A stretch of 64,000 nt of DNA from Phycisphaerales bacterium (GTDB lineage Bacteria; Planctomycetota; Phycisphaerae; Phycisphaerales; UBA1924). The notes beneath the pieces were generated by a model. That model was not told the DNA's origin and did not search any database. It worked only from the letters and a program-made list of their open reading frames with translations. The position numbers and the translations under genes were made by a program. The number at the start of each line of letters is the position of its first letter. Positions within the stretch are counted from its first letter, which is position 1. The DNA lies in assembly GCA_035627955.1 (NCBI GenBank), contig DASPKU010000001.1:1-64000 (forward strand), written 5' to 3'. Of the stretch, positions 1-7,476 are shown piece after piece.

Positions 1-196
1 CGTCGTCGTCGGCCGGGGCCAGCACGCTCACCTCGTGCCCCAGTTTCAGCAGCGCCTCGGCCAGGTCCCGGACGTGGTTCTGCACGCCGCCGGGCACGTC
101 GAAGGAGTACGGGCACACGATGCCGATGCGTGGGTGCGCCAAGAACAGCCAGCCCATTGCCGTGAAGAAGCCGGGGATGAGCACGCTCAGGGTCAT
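1..196 (-). CDS. Glycosyltransferase family 4, PimA-like (N-terminal part, runs off left edge)
   Basis: The minus strand reads RIGIVCPYSFDVPGGVQNHV and then an AEALLKLGHEVSVLAP segment. This is the usual N-terminus of GT4 retaining glycosyltransferases of the phosphatidylinositol mannosyltransferase (PimA) type: first beta strand, GGVQNHV donor loop and second strand. Only about 65 residues lie in the window, so neither the donor-binding C-terminal domain nor the substrate can be judged. Family members normally begin right at M-R-I-G, but here an unusual hydrophobic stretch (VLIPGFF...GWLFLAHP) precedes it. ATG codons are available at 196 and 157, and neither has a convincing ribosome binding site. 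The glycosyltransferase assignment is firm; the start and the upstream hydrophobic segment are doubtful and may mark a rearrangement or assembly join. Confidence 0.72.
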   Translation of the reverse strand, partial: MTLSVLIPGFFTAMGWLFLAHPRIGIVCPYSFDVPGGVQNHVRDLAEALLKLGHEVSVLAPADDD

Positions 197-265
197 GGCG
201 GCGGTGGTGGTGGTGGCGGTTACGGCGGTGGCGGTCGCTCCGGCGGCGGCCGCGGCGGCTGGTAA
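188..265 (+). other. Glycine-rich C-terminal tail, possibly the remnant end of an RNA-binding protein
   Basis: The plus strand encodes a run of eight glycines, then YGGGGRSGGGRGGW and a stop. Glycine-rich tails of this kind, often ending in GRGGW, are typical of small bacterial RRM RNA-binding proteins. A strong intrinsic terminator follows about 50 bases later, as expected after a real plus-strand gene. No RRM is encoded upstream: that DNA reads as a glycosyltransferase on the other strand. I infer a truncated gene end or a join in the sequence. A chance GGN-rich stretch is the alternative. Confidence 0.3.
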
Positions 266-271
266 TCCCCC

Positions 272-293
272 GCACCGGTCCCCTGACCGGGCC
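272..293. repeat. Degenerate copy of the GCACCGGTC palindromic repeat
   Basis: GCACCGGTCCCCTGACCGGG is a diverged copy of a palindrome seen four more times in the window, at 30815, 31249, 31285 and 55209. It lies between the glycine-rich stop codon and the terminator. Confidence 0.5.
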
Positions 294-313
294 TGACTGC
301 AGTCTTTACGGAC

Positions 314-353
314 CTGGGCCCCGCGGCGAACCCGCGGGGCCCGGTCTTTTTTT
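314..353 (+). terminator. Strong rho-independent terminator
   Basis: An 11-bp perfect stem GGGCCCCGCGG / CCGCGGGGCCC has a CGAAC loop and is followed directly by a run of seven T on the plus strand. It implies a transcribed plus-strand gene ending just upstream and insulates the pseudopilin gene that follows. Confidence 0.85.
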
Positions 354-426
354 GAACCCGCTTGCCACCGCTGGTACGCTGAGGCGGTATAGCCCGGGAG
401 TCCGCATGTAGTCGGAGGGGGTTCGC

Positions 427-1404
427 GTGCACGACCGCCGACAAGTGAATGCCCGAACCGCCTTCACGCTCATCGAGCTGCTGGTGGTCATTGCCATCAT
501 TTCGCTGCTGATCAGCATCCTGCTGCCCAGCCTGGGCAAGGCGCGGGAGGCGGCGCGGTCGATCAAGGACGCGGCGAACATCCGCAGCATGCTGCAGGGG
601 ATGTTCATCTGGTCGGGCCAGCACGACGACTGCTACCCCTTGCCCAGCCAGGTGGACCGGGCGAACACGACGATCAACCCGGGCGCGCAGCCGAGCATCG
701 TGAAGGACAACACGGGCAACATTTTCTCGCTGATGATCTACAACGGGTTCATTCCGCCGGAGCTGGCGGTGTGCCCGTCGGAGGTCAACGGGCGGATCAT
801 CAAGGACCCGCGGTACGAGTACAGCTTCCCCTCGACGGCGGTGAACCCCGCGGCGGCACTGTGGGACCCCGGCTTCGGCGGGTACCCGGGCGAGACCGGT
901 AACGGCACACCGATGGGCGGGCGGCGGACGTACGGCGGCGGAGTGATGGGCTACGTGAGCTACGCGCACACGCCCGCGTTCGGTGAGCGGGCGCAGATGT
1001 GGAAGGGCACGCTGGACTCGCGCCAGGCGGTGCTTGGCAACCGCGGCCCGCAGTACGACGGCACGCCGGGGGCGTGGGGCCTGCGGCCGGGCGTCGGCGG
1101 GATCGAGAGCAACCGGCTGAAGATCTTCGGCGGGCCGCGCACGTGGGAGGGGAACCTGGGGTACAACGACGGGCACGTGACGTTCACGAACGTGCCGGAC
1201 CCTGAGGGGATTCCGATGTCGTTCATGTCGCCGATCAACGGGATGCGGACGCACCGCGACAACGTGTTCGTCAACGAGGACCGGACGACGGGGCTGCCGC
1301 TGGGGGATCAGTTCGCGGACACGGGGTTCAACTGCTACCTGCAGGTGTACGGGGACGTGTTCGTGGTGCCGTCGGGTGTGGCGATCACGCCGTATATCGA
1401 CTGA
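427..1404 (+). CDS. Type II secretion-like pseudopilin, prepilin-type N-terminal methylation domain
   Basis: The protein has 325 residues from a GTG start preceded by TCGGAGGGGG. Its N-terminus carries a prepilin signal: a short basic leader, a probable cleavage before FTLIELLVVIAII, then one hydrophobic helix. The conserved Glu at +5 of the mature form (FTLIE) is present. The remaining ~270 residues are a soluble domain rich in Gly, Pro and aromatics, with a GNLGYNDGHVTF segment near residue 245 like the DGHV motif of large planctomycete pseudopilin families. Such proteins are processed by prepilin peptidase and are thought to be secreted or assembled at the cell surface; individual functions are unknown. 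No secretion genes are adjacent. Membership is clear, specific role is not. Confidence 0.9.
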   Translation: MHDRRQVNARTAFTLIELLVVIAIISLLISILLPSLGKAREAARSIKDAANIRSMLQGMFIWSGQHDDCYPLPSQVDRANTTINPGAQPSIVKDNTGNIFSLMIYNGFIPPELAVCPSEVNGRIIKDPRYEYSFPSTAVNPAAALWDPGFGGYPGETGNGTPMGGRRTYGGGVMGYVSYAHTPAFGERAQMWKGTLDSRQAVLGNRGPQYDGTPGAWGLRPGVGGIESNRLKIFGGPRTWEGNLGYNDGHVTFTNVPDPEGIPMSFMSPINGMRTHRDNVFVNEDRTTGLPLGDQFADTGFNCYLQVYGDVFVVPSGVAITPYID

Positions 1405-1410
1405 GCAGGA

Positions 1411-1446
1411 ATAGGACTCATAGGAGTCATAGGACTCATAGGAGCC
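1411..1446. repeat. Four tandem 9-bp units, ATAGGACTC family
   Basis: Units are ATAGGACTC, ATAGGAGTC, ATAGGACTC and ATAGGAGCC, head to tail, in the gap between two convergent genes. Units 1 and 2 together form the inverted repeat GACTCATAGGAGTC. The same 9-mer family recurs at 20588 and 47676. Confidence 0.9.
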
Positions 1447-1452
1447 GGGGAG

Positions 1453-3147
1453 CTACTCGAAGCTCATTGCTGTGGTGTCGCCCTTTGGTGCGCGCTGGGT
1501 GAGCCAGCGGAGTTCGGGGAGTTTGAGGAACGCGGCGAACGCGGCGTAGATGATGCCGCCGGTGCCCACGAGCATGCAGAGGCGGAGCAGGTGCTTGGGC
1601 CAGGTCTCGTGGCCCGGGGGGATGCGGGTTCCACGTTCGACCACCCAGACGGCCGCGCCCATTATGGCGGTGGTGATGGCGATGCGTGCGAAGGCGGCGG
1701 TGGTGGCGCGGTCGAAGGGGCGAACGGCGAGCTTGCGGGAGCAGAGCGTTGCGAGGATGACGCACTGGATAATCGCCGAGATGGCGGTGGACCAGGCGAG
1801 GCCGGCCTCGCGCAGCCACCAGATGAGCGTGCAGTTGAGGGCGAAGTTGAAGGCGACGGCGAGCATCGCGAGGCGCATGGGCGTAAGGGTGTCGCCCTTG
1901 GCGTAGAACGCGCGGGTGAGGACGTGGTTGAGGGAGTAGGCCCAGATGGCGGGGGCGAAGCCGGCGAGGACCGCCGCGGCGCGGGTGATGTCATCGTGCG
2001 AGAAGCCGTGACGGCCGCCGCCGTAGATGACGGTGAGGATGTTCTGGCGGATGAGGAAGAGGCCGACGGTGGCGGGCAGGCCGATGAAGAGCGAGAGGCG
2101 CAGGCCGCGGCGGAGGTGCTGGACGAAGTCGGTGTTGTTGTCGCTGCTGCGTGAGAGGAGCGGGAACACGGCGGTGGCGACGGCGATGCCGAAGACGCCC
2201 AGTGGGAACTGGTAGATCGTCTGCGAGTAGCGGAGCACGGCGTTGCTCTTGTCATCGAGCGTGACGGCGAGGCCGAACGCGGTGGGGCCGACCCACACGG
2301 GCCACATGGCGAAGAGCAGGTCCATGAGGCTGTTGAGCTGGATGGTGCCCAGGCCGAGCATCGCGGGGATGAAGCGCTTGAGCACGCGGCGGGAGCTTTC
2401 CTCTGCGGTGTGCCAGGCGCGGGTCCAGGCGACCTTGCCCCTGAGGGCGTGCAGGGACCACAGGATCTGCACGATGCTGGCGAGCACGGCGGCGGAGCCG
2501 ACGATGTAGGCCGCGGGGTTGGCGGCGTACCAGCCCCAGAAGAAGCCGGCGCCGGCGGCGATCTGGAAGAGGTTGAGGATGATGGGCGCGGCGGCTGGCG
2601 GGCCGAAGCGGCCGTGGGCCTGGAGTATGCCGCCGAGGATGGCCGTGGCGCACACGGCGGGCATCATCGGGAGCATGAGCATCATGAGGCGGAAGGAGAG
2701 GGCGCGCTCGGGGTCGGCGGGTGTGAGCAGGAGGAGCGCGAGGAGGATGAGCTCGATGACGAGCGTGAGGCCGCCAGTGACGAGCATCAGCGACCAGAGG
2801 GTGATGGAGGCGAGGGCGGAGGCGCGGGCGGGGTCGTCGCGGCGCAGGAGGGTGTACTCGGGGAGGAACGCGGCCGAGAGAGCGCCCTCGCCGAAGAGGC
2901 GGCGGAAGAAGTTGGGGAAGGCGTAGGCGGCCTGGAAGGCGGAGCCCAGCAGCCCCGCGCCGAACATGCGGGCGGTGATCACGTCGCGGGCGAGGCCGGC
3001 GAAGCGGGAGACGAGCGTGAGGCCGGAGACGACGCGGACCGCGCCGGCGAGGGGGGCGGCGGCGTGCCTGTCGTCGGCCGCTCGCGCGGTGGCGTTGGGC
3101 GCGGCGGGTTGTGGCGGCTCGGCAGTAATTGTGGCGGCCTCGTCCAT
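1453..3147 (-). CDS. murJ: Lipid II flippase MurJ (MviN family)
   Basis: This 564-residue polytopic membrane protein is close to the usual 500-550 for MurJ. After a low-complexity N-terminal tail of about 35 residues, the conserved MurJ start appears: SGLTLVSRFAGLARDVITA, then NFFRRLFGEGALSAAFLPEY, the family hallmark around the first two helices. About 14 hydrophobic segments follow. MurJ moves undecaprenyl-pyrophosphate-linked peptidoglycan precursor from the inner to the outer leaflet of the cytoplasmic membrane. It is the last gene of a minus-strand run (parA, vanZ-like, antiporter, murJ), starting 16 bases after the antiporter stop. A related MOP flippase for exopolysaccharide units is the alternative, given the EPS locus nearby, but the sequence looks like MurJ proper. 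Confidence 0.93.
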   Translation of the reverse strand: MDEAATITAEPPQPAAPNATARAADDRHAAAPLAGAVRVVSGLTLVSRFAGLARDVITARMFGAGLLGSAFQAAYAFPNFFRRLFGEGALSAAFLPEYTLLRRDDPARASALASITLWSLMLVTGGLTLVIELILLALLLLTPADPERALSFRLMMLMLPMMPAVCATAILGGILQAHGRFGPPAAAPIILNLFQIAAGAGFFWGWYAANPAAYIVGSAAVLASIVQILWSLHALRGKVAWTRAWHTAEESSRRVLKRFIPAMLGLGTIQLNSLMDLLFAMWPVWVGPTAFGLAVTLDDKSNAVLRYSQTIYQFPLGVFGIAVATAVFPLLSRSSDNNTDFVQHLRRGLRLSLFIGLPATVGLFLIRQNILTVIYGGGRHGFSHDDITRAAAVLAGFAPAIWAYSLNHVLTRAFYAKGDTLTPMRLAMLAVAFNFALNCTLIWWLREAGLAWSTAISAIIQCVILATLCSRKLAVRPFDRATTAAFARIAITTAIMGAAVWVVERGTRIPPGHETWPKHLLRLCMLVGTGGIIYAAFAAFLKLPELRWLTQRAPKGDTTAMSFE

Positions 3148-3163
3148 GAGTCTCTGTGAGACT

Positions 3164-4585
3164 CTATCGGATCAGCAGCAGCCAGTGCACGGCGAGAATG
3201 GGCAGGAGGATCACCACCGCCCATCCGAGGTAGCCGAAGAAGGAGGGCATCTTGACACCCGCGGCCTCGGCGATGGCGCGGACCATGAAGTTGGGGCCGT
3301 TGCCGATGTAGGTCATGGCGCCGAAGAAGACCGCACCGGTGGAGATGGCCACGAGGGTGCGGTGGCCGCCGGGGAGGGCGAGGAGCTCCTGCACGCCCTG
3401 GGCGTCGATGGCGCGACCGCCGGGCATGGCGACCTGGAGGAAGTTGAGGTAGGTGGGGGCGTTGTCGAGCACGGCGGAGAGTGAGCCGGTTCCCCAGTAG
3501 AAGGATGAGGCGGAGTCGATGCCGAGTTTGGCGCCGTTGGCGGCGAGGTACCCGAGCGCGGGGATCATGGTGAGGAAGATGCCGATGAAGAGGAGGCCGA
3601 CTTCCTTGACGGGCTCGAAGGTGAACTCGTTCTGCGAGAGGAGGGGCTTGGGGGCCATGAGGTAGGCGCCGATGGCGACGAGGGCCTGGAAGGTGGCGCC
3701 GATGGGGATGCCATGGATGCCGAACTGCTTGTCGAGGAAGGGATCGATGAAGACGCCGGCGATCATGAGGAGGAGGCAGACAAGGCCGGTGCCGCCCTCA
3801 ATGCTGAGGCGAGCGGAGCCGTGCTGAGCGGGCTCGGTGCGGCGCTCGATGATGGTGTCGTACACGAAGAAAACGGCGAGGAGCAGGCCGACGGTGAGCA
3901 GCCAGTCCTGCCAGAGGGCGGTGAGGGTCCAGAAGAACGGGACCCCCTTGAGGTAGCCGAGGTAGAGGGGCGGGTCGCCGATGGGGGTGAGGCAGCCGCC
4001 GCAGTTGCTGACGATAAAGATGAAGAGGACGACGTGGAGCGGCTTGAGGCGGCCCTCGTTGAGGCGCATGAAGGGGCGGATGAGGAGGACGGACGCGCCG
4101 GTGGTGCCCACGAGGTTGGCGAGCACGGCGCCGAAGGCGAGCAGGAGGGTGTTGGTGAGGGGGCGGGCGCGTCCGGTGGTCTTGATGAGGATGCCGCCGG
4201 AGACGACGTAGAGGCCGCCGACCAGGGCGATGAAGGCGTAGTACTCGATGAGGCTGTGGAGGAGGGCGTGCCGGCCGTGGGCGCCGAAGCCGGCCAGGTA
4301 GTAGCCGGCGACCATGCCCCCCAGGGCGAAGGCGAAGTCGGGGTAGTGGCGGTGCCAGATGCGCTGGCTGACGAAGGGCATGAGGGCGATGCTGGCGAGC
4401 AGCGCGGCGAAGGGGGCGACGAGATACAGCGGGATGTGGGGGTGGCCCGCGGAGTCGAGGTGTGGCGGCAGGGCTTTGATGGCCAGTGCACCGGCGAAGA
4501 GGCCGAGCACGGCGGCGATGGCCCAGATGACGGGGCCGTGCCGGAACCTCAGACCTGACTCGTTGAGTGTGTCGTCGCCCTTCAT
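3164..4585 (-). CDS. Sodium:proton antiporter / ion transporter (CitMHS-like)
   Basis: This is a 473-residue integral membrane protein with 11-12 hydrophobic segments. The signature stretches are FGAVLANLVGTTGASVLLIRP, then SNCGGCLTPIGDPPLYLGYL about 40 residues later, and SAVLDNAPTYLNFL near residue 370. Paired re-entrant loops with TGAS and DNAPT motifs are typical of the ion-transporter superfamily that includes ArsB, NhaD and the putative citrate transporters (CitMHS_2-like). Annotated relatives are mostly called sodium:proton antiporters, but the ion cannot be read from sequence. It overlaps the upstream vanZ-like gene by 4 bp (ATGA), which suggests translational coupling in the parA-to-murJ operon. 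Confidence 0.85.
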   Translation of the reverse strand: MKGDDTLNESGLRFRHGPVIWAIAAVLGLFAGALAIKALPPHLDSAGHPHIPLYLVAPFAALLASIALMPFVSQRIWHRHYPDFAFALGGMVAGYYLAGFGAHGRHALLHSLIEYYAFIALVGGLYVVSGGILIKTTGRARPLTNTLLLAFGAVLANLVGTTGASVLLIRPFMRLNEGRLKPLHVVLFIFIVSNCGGCLTPIGDPPLYLGYLKGVPFFWTLTALWQDWLLTVGLLLAVFFVYDTIIERRTEPAQHGSARLSIEGGTGLVCLLLMIAGVFIDPFLDKQFGIHGIPIGATFQALVAIGAYLMAPKPLLSQNEFTFEPVKEVGLLFIGIFLTMIPALGYLAANGAKLGIDSASSFYWGTGSLSAVLDNAPTYLNFLQVAMPGGRAIDAQGVQELLALPGGHRTLVAISTGAVFFGAMTYIGNGPNFMVRAIAEAAGVKMPSFFGYLGWAVVILLPILAVHWLLLIR

Positions 4586-4992
4586 GAGGGCAGGAGTCTA
4601 GGGAAGAGCGCGGCGAGCGGCTTGCGCAGGAGGAGCAGGAGCAGGGTCGCGCCGATGCAGCCGATGAGGTTGGCTCGCATGTCGGCCCACTCGCAGCTGC
4701 GGTTGACCCACTCGATAGCCTGGCCGAGCTCGTCCACGACGGCGTAGGCGCAGGAGACGAGGCAGCTGAGGACGAGGTTGCGCCAGGAGAGCGGGGGGCC
4801 GAACCAGCCGCAGGCCGCGCAGAGCACGGCCCACACGGCGAAGACGACGACGTGGATGGCCTTGTCGGTGCCCTCGGGGCCGGGGGCCTGGAGCTTGGGC
4901 CAGTGGGTGCCGATGCACAGTGCGATGGCGTAGGCCCAGAAGAGGACGAGGACCCAGCGGTGGCGATTGAACGGCGCGGCGGGGGAGGTCAC
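4582..4992 (-). CDS. VanZ-like family membrane protein
   Basis: This 136-residue protein has four predicted membrane segments. It matches the VanZ-like pattern: an N-terminal WAYAIALCIGTHWP helix, DKAIHVVVFAVWAVL with the conserved D-K-x-x-H, and AYAVVDELGQAIEWVNRSCEW followed by DMRANLIGCIGATL. The D-E-x-x-Q and R-x-x-x-x-D-x-x-x-N-x-x-G motifs are both present. VanZ relatives are small membrane proteins of largely unknown role; the namesake gives low-level teicoplanin resistance. Both ends overlap neighbours by ATGA (parA upstream, antiporter downstream), so it is clearly part of that operon. Confidence 0.88.
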   Translation of the reverse strand: MTSPAAPFNRHRWVLVLFWAYAIALCIGTHWPKLQAPGPEGTDKAIHVVVFAVWAVLCAACGWFGPPLSWRNLVLSCLVSCAYAVVDELGQAIEWVNRSCEWADMRANLIGCIGATLLLLLLRKPLAALFPRLLPS

Positions 4993-5894
4993 CCGCCGAC
5001 CTTGGCGACCGCCGGCATGGGCGTGGGCACCACCACGATGTTGGGCGCGGCCATCTCACGGCGCTTGGCGAGCATCTGGTCCCACTCTTTCAGCAGGACG
5101 TCGGCGAGGGCGTTGTAGTCCTCGGCGCCGCTGGCCTGCGGGGCGTACTCGAAGATGGTCTTGCCGAAGCTGGGGCACTCGGCGAGCTTGATGTTGCGGC
5201 GGACGGCGGGGCGGAGCACGCGGGCGTACTTCCACGGGGCGTCGCCCTTGCGGGCCTCGTCGAAGAAGCCGTCGAGGTCGGCGACGACCTCGCGGGTGTG
5301 GGTGCTGGCCGCGTCGTGCATGCAGAGGACGACGCCGGTGACCTTGAGGCGCGGGTTGACGCCCTGGCTGACGAGCTTGACCGTCTCGAGGAGCTTCCCG
5401 ACACCCTGGAGGGCGAGGAAGTGGGCCTGCATGGGGATGAGGACCTCGCGGGCGCAGGCGAGGCCGTTGATGGTGAGCAGGCCGAGCGAGGGCGGGCAGT
5501 CGAGCAGGACGAACTCGAAGCGGTCGCCGAGCTTCGCGAGGGCACGCTCGAGGCGGCGCTGACGGTCGGGGGTGCCGGCGAGCTCGCCCTCGACGGCAGC
5601 GAGCGCGGTTTCGGCGGGGAGCACGGCGAGGTTCTTGCTGCGCTCCTGGACGATGCGGCCGATGTCGGCGTTCTCGTCCATCATCACGTCGTAGACCGAG
5701 CCCTTGAGGTTCTCGGGGTCGACGCCGAGGTGGAGGGTGGCGTGTGCCTGGGGGTCGAGGTCAACGACCAGGGTCGAGCGGCCGGCCTTGGCGAAGGCGG
5801 CGGCGAGGTTGACGGTGGTGGTGGTCTTGCCGACGCCGCCCTTCTGGTTCATCAGGGCGATGAGGCGGACGGGCTTGCTGGTCGGCTCGGGCAT
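4989..5894 (-). CDS. ParA/Soj-family ATPase without an adjacent ParB
   Basis: The protein has 301 residues. It carries a deviant Walker A KGGVGKTTTTVNLA near residue 17 (both signature lysines present), Walker A' VVDLDPQAHAT, Walker B FVLLDCPPSLGLLT, and the family ending NIKLAECPSFGKTIFEYAP. ParA ATPases dimerise on ATP, bind DNA non-specifically and position chromosomes, plasmids or protein cargo. Chromosomal copies normally sit beside parB, but the next gene here is a vanZ-like membrane gene. The partner is therefore either elsewhere, or this is an orphan ParA serving another cargo. A -10-like TATACT ends 6 bases before the ATG, so the message could be leaderless. Confidence 0.92.
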   Translation of the reverse strand: MPEPTSKPVRLIALMNQKGGVGKTTTTVNLAAAFAKAGRSTLVVDLDPQAHATLHLGVDPENLKGSVYDVMMDENADIGRIVQERSKNLAVLPAETALAAVEGELAGTPDRQRRLERALAKLGDRFEFVLLDCPPSLGLLTINGLACAREVLIPMQAHFLALQGVGKLLETVKLVSQGVNPRLKVTGVVLCMHDAASTHTREVVADLDGFFDEARKGDAPWKYARVLRPAVRRNIKLAECPSFGKTIFEYAPQASGAEDYNALADVLLKEWDQMLAKRREMAAPNIVVVPTPMPAVAKVGG

Positions 5895-5896
5895 GG

Positions 5897-5932
5897 GCCG
5901 AGTATATCGGCAAGGTCGGCAGAAACTGCCGA
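5897..5932 (-). promoter_or_regulatory. Putative parA promoter and operator-like inverted repeats
   Basis: Two adjacent inverted repeats lie just upstream of the parA start codon: GCCGA-gtata-TCGGC (5897-5911) and TCGGCAG-AAA-CTGCCGA (5916-5932). On the minus strand the first contains TATACT (5906 to 5901), a good -10 hexamer. A start about 7 bases downstream would fall on the ATG and give a leaderless mRNA. No good -35 is visible. An autoregulatory operator is possible but inferred only from symmetry. Confidence 0.35.
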
Positions 5933-5952
5933 GTTTGGAGGCGCAGGAATTC

Positions 5953-7476
5953 TCAGGAAGCTGTCGGTTCCTCGACGGGCTCGGCGGCGGCGTCTGCGAC
6001 GGGGACGTTCGCGGTGACCGTGGTGGGGGAGGTGGCGGGCGATTGCGTCGCCACGGGGGTGGGGGCGGGCACCACCGGCGAAGTGATGGTGGTCTGCACC
6101 TTGGGCTCGGGCTTCTTGTCGTAGGCGGCGGCCTGGGCCTCGATGGCGCGCCGGCGGGCGATCTTGATGGCGGTGACGCCGATGTAAGCCGCGAGGATCA
6201 TCGCGAGGAGGTAGATGATGCGGGCGCGGACGAGGCTCATCCCGACGCCCAGTGCGGCGAAGGAGGCGGCGATGCCGTAAAGGCAGAGGACCGCGCCCTT
6301 GACGCCGAAGGCGCGCCGGAGCATGTGGTGGAGGTGCTGGTCGTCGGCGGCGGAGATGCTCTTGCCCTCCATCTTGCGACGGACGATGGCGAGGGCGGTG
6401 TCGAGGATGGGGAGGGCGTAGATGATGAGCCCGGCGACGACGAGGTGTGTCTGACCCTTGTCGCCCAGGGTGAGGATGATCACGCAGGTGCAGAAGCCAA
6501 GGAGCAGGGAGCCGGCGTCCCCCAGGAAGATGGTCGCTGGGTTGAAGTTGTGGGGGAGGAAGCCCAGGCAGGCGCCGAGCACCGCGAGGCACATGATGAT
6601 GCGCTGGGAGTCCCGCGGGCCGTCGTCGACCACTGCCAGGCCCAGCGCGACCACGAGCAGGCCGGCGGAGGAGATGGCGGTGGTTCCCGAGAGCAGGCCG
6701 TCGAGGCCGTCGATGAGGTTCGAGGCGTTGCAGAGGGCGAGCACTGCGACGGCGATGATTGCGGTGCCGGCCCAGTAGACGACGTCGATGGGGATGGTGT
6801 CGGCGCCTGCGATGGGGAAGGGCAGCGGGATGTTGAGGAGGATGGTGGGGGAGCCGCCGATGACCTTGGTGGCGATGCCGAGGGAGTCGGCGAGGGGGAT
6901 GAGCAGTCCGGCGGCGAGCTTGACGCCGACGTTCTCGTAGGCGAGGGCCGCGGCGGCGAAGAGCTGGCCGCCGATCTTGACACGGGGGCTGATGCCGAAG
7001 ACGTCGTCGAGGAAGCCGACGATCATGATGACGGTCATGCCCAGGAGCACGGAGATAGGCACGTGCTGGTGGTAGACGCCGTACTTCTCCTCGAGGTGGG
7101 CGGGCTTGACGGGGTGCCACTCAATGAGCCAGGGGAGCTTGAGGGCGAGCAGGCTGTAGAAGATGCCGCCCACGATGCCCACGAACACGGCGACACCGCC
7201 GAGGTAGGCAATGGGGATGCGGTGGACCTTGCGGGGGTCGCTGGGGCGGTCGATCACGCCGTTGGCGACTGCCAGCTTGCGCATGATGGGCGTGGCGAAG
7301 AGCGTGAGGACAAAGGAGACGATGAGGACGCCGATGTAGCCCTCGAAGACCGACAGGCGGGTGAGGAGGTTGGAGGCGGTGGTGGCGGCGTCGGTCGCGG
7401 TGTGTGTGGCGGCCTCCGCGGCGTCCGCGGTGGTCTCAGTCGCTGCTTGTGCCAGGATGGCCCAGACGCCTGTCAC
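5953..7476 (-). CDS. Undecaprenyl-phosphate sugar-1-phosphate transferase (WecA/TagO/MraY family)
   Basis: This is a 507-residue polytopic membrane enzyme. Family motifs appear in order: GGVAVFVGIVGG, GFLDDVFGISPRVKIGGQ (the Asp-Asp magnesium/substrate motif), NASNLIDGLDGLLSGTT, NFNPATIFLGDAGSLLLGF and the loop DDQHLHHML (the H-x-H-H carbohydrate-recognition motif seen in WecA/TagO). It transfers a sugar-1-phosphate, usually GlcNAc-1-P, from its UDP form to undecaprenyl phosphate, the first step of a surface glycan. A C-terminal Pro/Thr/Ala-rich cytosolic tail of about 75 residues is longer than usual. The N-terminus has a 35-residue Ala/Thr-rich segment. The start overlaps the epimerase stop by 4 bp. 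It is the last gene of the EPS/exosortase run and the likely initiating enzyme of that pathway. Confidence 0.92.
   Translation of the reverse strand: MTGVWAILAQAATETTADAAEAATHTATDAATTASNLLTRLSVFEGYIGVLIVSFVLTLFATPIMRKLAVANGVIDRPSDPRKVHRIPIAYLGGVAVFVGIVGGIFYSLLALKLPWLIEWHPVKPAHLEEKYGVYHQHVPISVLLGMTVIMIVGFLDDVFGISPRVKIGGQLFAAAALAYENVGVKLAAGLLIPLADSLGIATKVIGGSPTILLNIPLPFPIAGADTIPIDVVYWAGTAIIAVAVLALCNASNLIDGLDGLLSGTTAISSAGLLVVALGLAVVDDGPRDSQRIIMCLAVLGACLGFLPHNFNPATIFLGDAGSLLLGFCTCVIILTLGDKGQTHLVVAGLIIYALPILDTALAIVRRKMEGKSISAADDQHLHHMLRRAFGVKGAVLCLYGIAASFAALGVGMSLVRARIIYLLAMILAAYIGVTAIKIARRRAIEAQAAAYDKKPEPKVQTTITSPVVPAPTPVATQSPATSPTTVTANVPVADAAAEPVEEPTAS

Noticed and set aside
220-1254. 344-codon minus-strand open frame over the pseudopilin gene
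   Set aside because: Arg/Pro-rich, no motif; the plus-strand pseudopilin has a clear signal and ribosome binding site.
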